This document shows, piece after piece, positions 57,921 to 64,000 of a DNA stretch of 64,000 bases. Made by a program: the position numbers and the translations under genes. The DNA is from Flavobacterium sp. (lineage in GTDB: Bacteria > Bacteroidota > Bacteroidia > Flavobacteriales > Flavobacteriaceae): contig JADKDN010000007.1 of NCBI GenBank assembly GCA_016718345.1, positions 54,359 through 118,358 on the forward strand, given 5' to 3'. Positions within the stretch are counted from its first letter, which is position 1; each line of letters opens with the position of its first letter. The notes below the pieces were generated by a model, which saw only the letters and a program-made list of their open reading frames with translations, did no database searches and was not told the DNA's origin.

Positions 57921-58133
57921 TGTTTAACTTAAGTTTATTGGGCAAAAGTAGTAAAAATTTCGTTGTTTTTCCTGCTATTTGTGTCGCTCGCAAAGCTTCT
58001 GGTAACTTGTTTATATCCGAAAACCAGCCTTCGTATATACACTCATATTTAAGTTGCTTGGCGAAAGTTTGTTTCGTATTTATCCCAAATATAAATAAAT
58101 TAACCTAGGTTCAATCCTCTTTCAATCCAAAAC

Positions 58134-58776
58134 TCACTTACCCTCCAACCAATTTTTAAAATCGTAAAATTTTTGCGGAGAAACGCCATGACCTATCAGG
58201 TATTCTTTGTAGGTAGTGGCAATGCCTAAAGTATCTAAAATAGGTTTTGCCTTTCTTGCCAGCTACAGGATCACTTGGTCTACCGTGCCATGTGAAGCAA
58301 AAATACTGAGGTTGGAAAAATTGTTTTTATCATAATTTGGGGCTACAATATCCAAATTCAAATAGCCACTCATTGCCACCAAACGCTGTACTTTTTGAGG
58401 ATAGGACAAAGCTACAGCATAACTCAAAATGCTCCCTTGACTAAAGCCTATTAAGGTAATTGCATTGGAATCAATGGGATAGTTTGAAACCAACTCCTCA
58501 ATAAAGTGAGCAATTAAATCCTAGAACAGAATAAACTGGTCATGGTCCGAAAATTTATTTTCATCGGCATCAAAAGTAATGGCATACCAAGCATAGCTTC
58601 CGTATTGTAAACTATAAGGCGCACGACGGAGATAACATAGTAGTGATCGGCAACTCACTGGCAAATGAAAATAAATCTTCTTCATTGCTACCATAGCCGT
58701 ACAATAACAACAATAAAGGATTTTAGCTAACTTTTAGTTTTGGTTCTCTAACCAAATGGTGCAATGCTAAATTCAT
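58134..58776 (-). pseudogene. Phospholipase/carboxylesterase family hydrolase, frameshifted
   Basis: It starts at ATG 58776 ('MNLALHHLVREPKLKVS'), with 'PLLLLLYGYGSNEEDLFSFA' (HGYGS oxyanion loop in the corrected frame), 'NENKFSDHDQF'-like sequence, the nucleophile Ser in 'AITLIGFSQGSILSYAVALS', the Asp in 'FASHGTVDQVI' and the His in 'GHGVSPQKFYDFKNWLEG', with TGA at 58134. The length of ~214 codons fits. About five frame breaks occur. Its start overlaps the end of the small membrane-protein gene upstream. Confidence 0.75.
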
Positions 58777-59109
58777 ACGGATTAGGATATATTTTTAAAC
58801 GTTTTTGAAATAATTCACCTAGTAGTGGAAGCGGTTTTGTTTCGCCTTTTATGGCGCTAAAAATACCATAAGTCCAAAGTATAGATACAAAAATCCACAT
58901 CGTGGCTGATATCATAAACTCTCAAAATTACTAATAATCAAACCCGATGAAATAAACGTAACCGATAATCCCAACGCTTGACGAATATGAAATGAAGCAA
59001 ATGGGCTTTTGACATCAGAGTTCATCGACATAGCAATCAATACCCCAATTAATGAAATGTAGCTGGTATATCGCTGCGGTTTTCCTTCTTCAATTTTGTT
59101 ATTTTCCAT
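58748..59109 (-). CDS. Small membrane protein, DUF4870-like
   Basis: The ATG at 59109 gives 'MENNKIEEGKPQRYTSYISL' and then 'IGVLIAMSMNSDVKSPFASF', 'HIRQALGLSVTFIS', and after a frame break at ~58915 'MISATMWIFVSILWTYGIFS' and 'GETKPLPLLGELFQKRLKIY', ending 'SIAPFG' at 58748. Three membrane helices and the FHxRQ motif resemble small DUF4870-type proteins. It overlaps the start of the carboxylesterase by 29 bases, which suggests coupled translation. Confidence 0.6.
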
Positions 59110-59120
59110 TTCTATTTTAT

Positions 59121-59222
59121 TTAACCACAAAGGGCGCAAGTTTTTTTTCGCTAAGTTCACAAAGTGTCATTCAGATAATCAATAGTGTTCTTTGTGCTTT
59201 CTTTATTGCGCTTTGTGTTTAA
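59121..59222. repeat. CACAAAG-type inverted-repeat spacer element
   Basis: The left arm TTAACCACAAAGGGCGC (59121-59137) and the right arm GCGCTTTGTGTTTAA (ending 59222) are near-complements, with further matching arms inside (CACAAAGTG at 59159-59166 and CTTTGTGC at 59190-59197). It fills the whole spacer between two genes. From general experience, similar CACAAAGGCGCAAAG-type elements are scattered in Flavobacterium spacers. Confidence 0.6.
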
Positions 59223-60475
59223 TTATCCTAAAATTAATTTTCCTTTATTAAAATTCCACACTTTCCCTTTCATTTTAATTCCTAAGAATGCAGAATTTTT
59301 AGATTTGGACAGAATATTTTCTTTAGTAAACGTCCAAGTTTCGTCGGGATTAAAAAAGCTTAGGTTTGCAATTTCGCCCTCATCAATAGGAGCATTTTCA
59401 ATACCGAAGATTGATTTTCCTTGGGTTAACTTTTCGATACAAATTTCTAAAGGCAATACAGTATTCAAAGCTCCAAAGGCACTTTCCAGACCAATGGTTA
59501 ATTTTTGCCAAATCGAATTCAATTTTTTATGTTCAATATCTATGGGATTGTGATCGGAAGTAATTAAATCAATCGTTCCGTCTTTTTACTCCCTTTGAGT
59601 AATGTTTTCTATCGCTTTCTGTTCGTAGTGGTGGCGAAACTTTATACCTACTATCAAATCCATCCAGGGTCATCAGTCAAAACCAAATGATGAACAGCTA
59701 CACTACAACTCACTTGCAATCCTTTGGCTTTGGCTTTTCTGATAAAGTGCAACAGATTGCGCCGTAGAAATGGTTGGAATATGTAATCTTCCTCCTGTGT
59801 ATTCTAGTAAAAATAGGTTTCGAGCCACTTCTATTTCTTCTGCTAAAGAGGGATTTCCCTTTAATCCTAATCGGGTAGAAACAATACCTTCATTGACTAC
59901 ACCGTTGCCTTTTATATCAGGATTTTGACAAAAGCAAGTACCAATCCATCAAAATCTTGGGTATATTGTAGCGCGATTTTTAGCAAATTTGGATTGTCAA
60001 TATTTTTATTGTAATCGCCAAAAGCAATCGCTCCTGCGTTTTTCATATCGAATAGTTCGGCTAAATCTTTGCCTAGACTTTCCTTTGTTAAAGCGCCAAT
60101 GGGAAACAATTGAGTGGCCGCCTCTTTCGCCTTCTATTTTCCAAAATTACTCTGAGACTGCTTGTCAATACGCGGGTAGGAGTTGGGTTTGTAAGGCAAT
60201 AGCTGTAAAACCACTTTTTGCAGCCACAGTCAAACCAATAGCAATCGTTTCACGTTCTTCAAAACCTGGTTCACCAAGAAAACGCTTGAGTCAAACCAGC
60301 CCTGTGAAACATGAAGATTTTCCAGATGTACTTCATTATAATTCCCAGTGTTTTCAATCGTTGAGCCAATTTTTTTTTTTGAAAGGATACCATTTTCGAT
60401 AAGTATATCAACCTTTTGATGGTGAAAAGGACTCTTAGAATCAATGATTGTAGCGTTTCGGAGGATTAGTTTCAT
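59223..60475 (-). pseudogene. Dihydroorotase-like protein lacking the HxH motif, frameshifted
   Basis: The start 'MKLILRNATIIDSKSPFHHQ' (60475) is followed by 'VHLENLHVSQGWFDSSV', 'MFPIGALTKESLGKDLAELF', 'KNAGAIAFGDYNKNID', 'LLEYTGGRLHIPTISTA', 'LITSDHNPIDIEHK' and 'IGLESAFGALNTVLPLEICI', ending 'VWNFNKGKLILG' at 59223. Amidohydrolase-fold dihydroorotases normally carry an HxH zinc pair where this protein has HVSQGWFD, although the later 'SDHNP' Asp is kept. It may therefore be a non-catalytic dihydroorotase-like protein. About eight frame breaks are needed. It overlaps the BatA-like gene upstream by ATGA. Confidence 0.75.
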
Positions 60476-62373
60476 TTTACAAATTTTTGTATGAATACTT
60501 CAATGACTAAAAATAATAAGGTAAGAATGACAAACCATTTCCACAGTTCCGTATCGGTTCGGTTGGTTTGTAAGGTGGTGAAAATAGTGTCAATTGTCTC
60601 TGATGTTGTGTAGTCAGACAATACACTTTCGTCAGTTGGAACTAAATTACTTTCGGTTCTATTGTAATTAAAACTGATATTTTCAATATTTCATTTTGTT
60701 TGTAAACCTCAAAATTCCCGCCTGTTGAGGATAATCATTACAAGAGAATTTTACTTTGTTGTTTAAAATTTGTTGAACTGGAATAGAAACTTTCGTCTTT
60801 GTTTTTAATAGATACAATTTCATCTTTTTCTAATAAAACATCAATTAAGATGGGATTGTTTTCTCCAATGGTTAATGCCGATATGCCGGTTTTTTGAATG
60901 CTCTGCGCCATGTTGTAGAAAGTAGGTACAACCAGAGGCGAATTGATGAAATTTGAATTGGTTTTGTTAAGTGCCGCCGAAAACACGTAGACCGAAGCAA
61001 TTTGATTTTGTACAGAAGTTAGAAAAACACTTTGGTCTTCCGAGCACAAAATCGCTGGATTAGAACTATTTATCGCGAGGAAGATTTGGTACTAGGATAC
61101 TGAAAATTGGTAATTTGTTTCTCAAAAACGGAGGAGTATAAAGGGTTGTTGAAAGCAATTTTAGTAATTAATTTTTCAGCTTTTTGTAAAGATTTGAATT
61201 GAATGTTTCCAAAATTGGATAGAAAACGGCCTAACATATTCGATGGGCTATTTTCATTGGAAGGAATAAAAACAAGATTGCCGCCTTTCTCTACAAATGA
61301 TTTTAAAGTGGTTTGTAATGCTTGAGGAATTTCTTTGGGTTCATTCATCACAATAGCGTCTTGTTGGTCAAGAACGTTTATAATCTAGACTTTCTAAAGT
61401 ATAATTGTTGTAATTGAATTCGTCTTTGGTGTAGATTCCGAGATAGAAAAATACTTTTTCACTTTCCCCAATGCTTAAAACATTTATTTTTCAGTTTTTG
61501 AAATGCTAAAGAAAAGAGTGTTGTCATACTCAAGCCACTTTCAGTAATGGTAACATGGCATGAAATTTCCTTTAGGAATGGTGAAATCAATTACTTTTTG
61601 TTGGATTCCATTTTGACCGAAGTTTTGGTAATAAGCTTTCATTATTAGACCAAGCAATTGGAACTTCTTTGAAATCTTTACCATACCAAGATATTGCTAC
61701 ACTAATTTCTGGGAAAATTATCCAAGGTTGCTTGAGGAAAACACTATCAATGCCTATATTATTTTTGTTCTGCTTTCGGCACGATAAAGAAGGTATTGAA
61801 GTCCTTTGTCAATACTCTTAGAAGTGTTTGGGTTCTAAACCAACAGCATCAGTAAAGACAATGTCCATCTTATTGAAATCAGATTTGTGCAATTTGTCTT
61901 TGCATAGCACTATCTATCTGAAAAGGAGTGGGGCTGTATATTCAAGTTTGCAGATTGGAACGAATCGATTTGATATACGTCATTCCAAAGGTTTCGGAAT
62001 TGGTTATCAATGAAAAATTTTGATTTTCAGGAGTGTGTTCTAATAAATCTTCAACAGCTCTTTTCAATAGTTAGTCCTTTAGTCCTTTGGCTTGCAGCTG
62101 ATGAATTGTCGACACAATGTACATTTCATTGTTACTGTTTTACTGTCTTTACTTTCAAAAAGGTTAGGCAAAACAAAACAATACAGTTAAGGCAACAAAC
62201 TGTTGCTAGTAGCAGCCATTTTTTAATTTTGGAACTCTTCCGGGTTTGTACAGAAAGTTCTTTTAGAACTTGACATTCGTAAAATATTCTTTAAAGCGTC
62301 AATTGAAACACGTGAACCAGAATAGGAATAACCAATAAAAGAAAGTAAAGAGTTTCCGGGTGTTTGATTGCAT
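60472..62373 (-). pseudogene. BatA-domain membrane protein, frameshifted
   Basis: The N-terminus (62373 on) reads 'HPETLYFLLLVIPILVHVF' and 'VQTRKSSKIKKWLLLATRCL', the double-helix BatA N-terminal domain of Bacteroidota. The middle has 'PQALQTTLKSFVEKGGNLVF', 'IPSNENSPSNMLGRFLSNFG' and 'PLVVPTFYNMAQSIQKTGIS'. The last helix 'ELWKWFVILTLLFLVIEVF' ends 'IQKFVK' at 60472. The reconstructed length is ~634 residues. There are at least ten frame breaks. BatA-type proteins are membrane-bound and often linked to stress tolerance; the role here is not shown. The ATGA overlap with the dihydroorotase-like gene indicates an operon. Confidence 0.72.
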
Positions 62374-62526
62374 TTCAAATTGAGTTTGTCAAAATACTAC
62401 TTTTTATTATTTTGAGGCTTTAATTTTTCATTTTAAATCATAAAAATATGTACAAAAGATGCTCATATCTATAGAACTGATACTACTTAAAAACCTTATT
62501 TTTGTAACTAATCCATTTATAAAAAA

Positions 62527-63622
62527 ATGAAAAAACACCTTTTAAGTTGTAATAGCTTTACTAAGTGCTGCTAGTATTTGTGCACAGAAAACAGTACTAA
62601 TTTAATTACATGAATATATACCAATTCTTGCGATAGAATGGGATTTACGTCTATGATTTACTATTAAATACTCAAACGGCAGAATTTAAGCTGAAATCTA
62701 CTTTACTGAAGAGTATTAATCCCAGTTACCTAACAGTGTCAGAAAGTAAAAAATACATCTATTCAGTTAATGAAAATGGTTCAAAAAGTACGATTAGCTC
62801 TTTGCCTTTTCTGCTAATCAGGGCGATGCAATTGCTAAATCAACAAGACGCCTGGGGAGTGTAGGCCCTTGTTAGTAGCATCAGCGATACCAGGAACGTG
62901 ATTGTGGTAAATTATTCAGGTGGAAGTATTTCGGTTTGGGAAAGTTGGACGGTAGTATTACACCGGCAAAACAAGTAATTCAACACAAAGGAAAGAGTAT
63001 CAATACACAACGACAAGAAAGTTCTCATGCGCATGTGCAATTTACTCCAGATAAACAGTATGTTTTAGCTAATGATTTAAGGATTGATTGCGGCGCTATG
63101 TTTGTACAAATACCACCACAATGCTGCCGATAAAGTTTTGGAAATTAAAGATAGTATTATATTAAATCGGGTAGTGGACAGTCATTTGGCCTTCAATAAA
63201 GATGGAAAATACGCTCTTGTTGCAGGAATTAGACGGAAGTTTAACCGTTTTTAGGTATAAAAGGCCAATAAGATTCAAGAAACTCAAGTCGTCTCGATAC
63301 AGTTTTAAAAGGACAAATAGAGGCGCAGACGATATCCATATTTCCTCCCAAACGGAAAGTTTGTATCTCCACTAATCGAGGTACTGCCCAATACTATTTC
63401 TTGTTTTGAAATACAAAATAAAGGACATTTGAAGTTGGTGAAACTAGTGCCTACTTAGGCAAGGGACGAAAATTTTGTGATTGATATATACGGGGAAATT
63501 TCTGTTAGTTGCCCATCAGTACTCAGAATAATGTGGTAATTTTTAAAATAGATTCAACTACGGAAAACTAACCGATTCTGGCAAACGAATCAAATTGTGC
63601 TGCACCGGTTTACTTGGTTTAA
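62527..63622 (+). pseudogene. Lactonase-family seven-bladed beta-propeller protein, frameshifted
   Basis: The start 'MKKHLL' at 62527 is followed by a signal peptide in shifted frames. Pieces are 'NPSYLTVSESKKYIYSVNEN', 'ISDTRNVIVVNYSGGSISVW', 'SSHAHVQFTPDKQYVLANDL', 'VVDSHLAFNKDGKYALVAGI' and 'TTGKLTDSGKRIKLCAPV', ending at TAA 63620-63622. These match YbhE/3-carboxymuconate-cyclase-like lactonases (cf. 6-phosphogluconolactonase). Frame breaks occur about every 80-100 bases, the worst in the window. Confidence 0.7.
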
Positions 63623-63658
63623 AGTAAATTCTAATCCAATGTTGCTTCAATTCACAAT

Positions 63659-63985
63659 TTACAATAACTGACCACTGAAAGCTGCCCACTGTTTCTTATC
63701 CTTACGTTTCTTAGCTCTTGTTTTAGCATGTTTCGATTCACAGAGACATGTGTTTTCTTTTTGGTTTGGAGGGACCTCCAAGTTAACTTTGGTGTTCTGG
63801 CTTTTCGCTTTCATGAAAGGCCTTATGTCTGTCAAGTTTTGGTTTTTCATCAAAAAATTTAACGGGCTGTTTGTCTCTTTTTCTGGACGATTAATTTTAT
63901 AGAGATTTCAACTTCTTCCAGGAAAAGGTTCATGTCTTAGTTCTTTGTTCATCAAGACTTCCCTCAATTTTAAATTCCTCTTACT
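63659..63985 (-). other. Probable coding tail rich in Lys/Arg, frames broken
   Basis: The minus strand holds an open stretch at 63659-63853 ending 'KTRAKKRKDKKQWAAFSGQL'. In other frames upstream there is 'PFDEKP'-like and 'DRHKAFHESEKPEH' sequence of the same charged character. It could be the basic C-terminal extension of an RNA-binding protein or pseudouridine synthase, but the frame changes and the window edge prevent a call. The spacer 63623-63658 shows nothing. Confidence 0.3.
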
Positions 63986-64000
63986 CTTCGGGTAAAGAAA

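Noticed and set aside
58100..58130. GGTTCAATCC resembling a tRNA T-loop
   Set aside because: The flanks do not form a T-stem, and no acceptor, anticodon or D arm fits within 90 bases on either strand.
1..64000. CRISPR array, prophage, rRNA/tRNA genes or complete insertion sequence
   Set aside because: No regular spaced repeats, transposase motifs, phage genes or RNA gene signatures were recognised on either strand.

Overview
The window is chromosomal DNA of a low-GC Bacteroidota bacterium, most likely a Flavobacterium or a close relative. The grounds are: type IX secretion sorting domains (positions 2-568, 2791-3065, 26017-27184), SusE/SusF-like repeats, BatA-like and VWA membrane proteins, DUF4834, TonB-receptor-like barrels, a serine-palmitoyltransferase-type enzyme, and many candidate promoters with the Bacteroidota -7 box TAnnTTTG. 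No tRNA, rRNA, CRISPR array, phage or complete insertion sequence was recognised.

Layout. 1-3 kb: the 3' end of a secreted protein, a broken AAA_14/DUF4143 ATPase flanked by a 23-bp direct repeat, a hypothetical membrane protein and an orphan sorting-domain fragment. 3-14.3 kb: fabG, a VWA membrane protein, a DUF1275 protein, a broken LTA-synthase-like sulfatase, a ferritin-VIT1 iron exporter with a small membrane protein, a YidE-type transporter and pckA. 14.4-22 kb: a complete histidine operon hisGDCBHAF(IE), preceded by a small leader peptide with four His codons and a transcription attenuator. 22-32.8 kb: two facing gene groups (esterase, M17 aminopeptidase and ATP-grasp on the plus strand; esterase, ATP-grasp, GCS2-type ligase, class-I glutamine amidotransferase and a second ATP-grasp-like protein on the minus strand). 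They look like a pathway that makes and trims a small amide-linked or peptide-like metabolite, and they are the best candidate here for an undescribed system. 32.8-54 kb: a NYN/LOTUS protein, an alpha-oxoamine synthase, a YfhO-like protein with a glycosyltransferase and a flippase, uvrA, a damaged GH16 glucanase, an ECF sigma factor with a small partner ORF, nth, bcp, a conserved protein of unknown function and an MBL hydrolase. 54-64 kb: a heavily damaged stretch with an outer-membrane receptor, an AraC-family regulator, a carboxylesterase, a dihydroorotase homologue, a BatA-like protein and a lactonase-like beta-propeller.

Caution for the reader. About half of the genes, including core ones (pckA, hisG, hisD, hisB, uvrA), carry single-base frameshifts or in-frame stops. 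Where the lesion can be placed it is usually a missing base in an A, T or G run, and the density rises sharply after about 54 kb. This looks like residual sequencing or assembly error rather than true gene decay. Broken genes are therefore given with their full reconstructed span, and the lesions are named.
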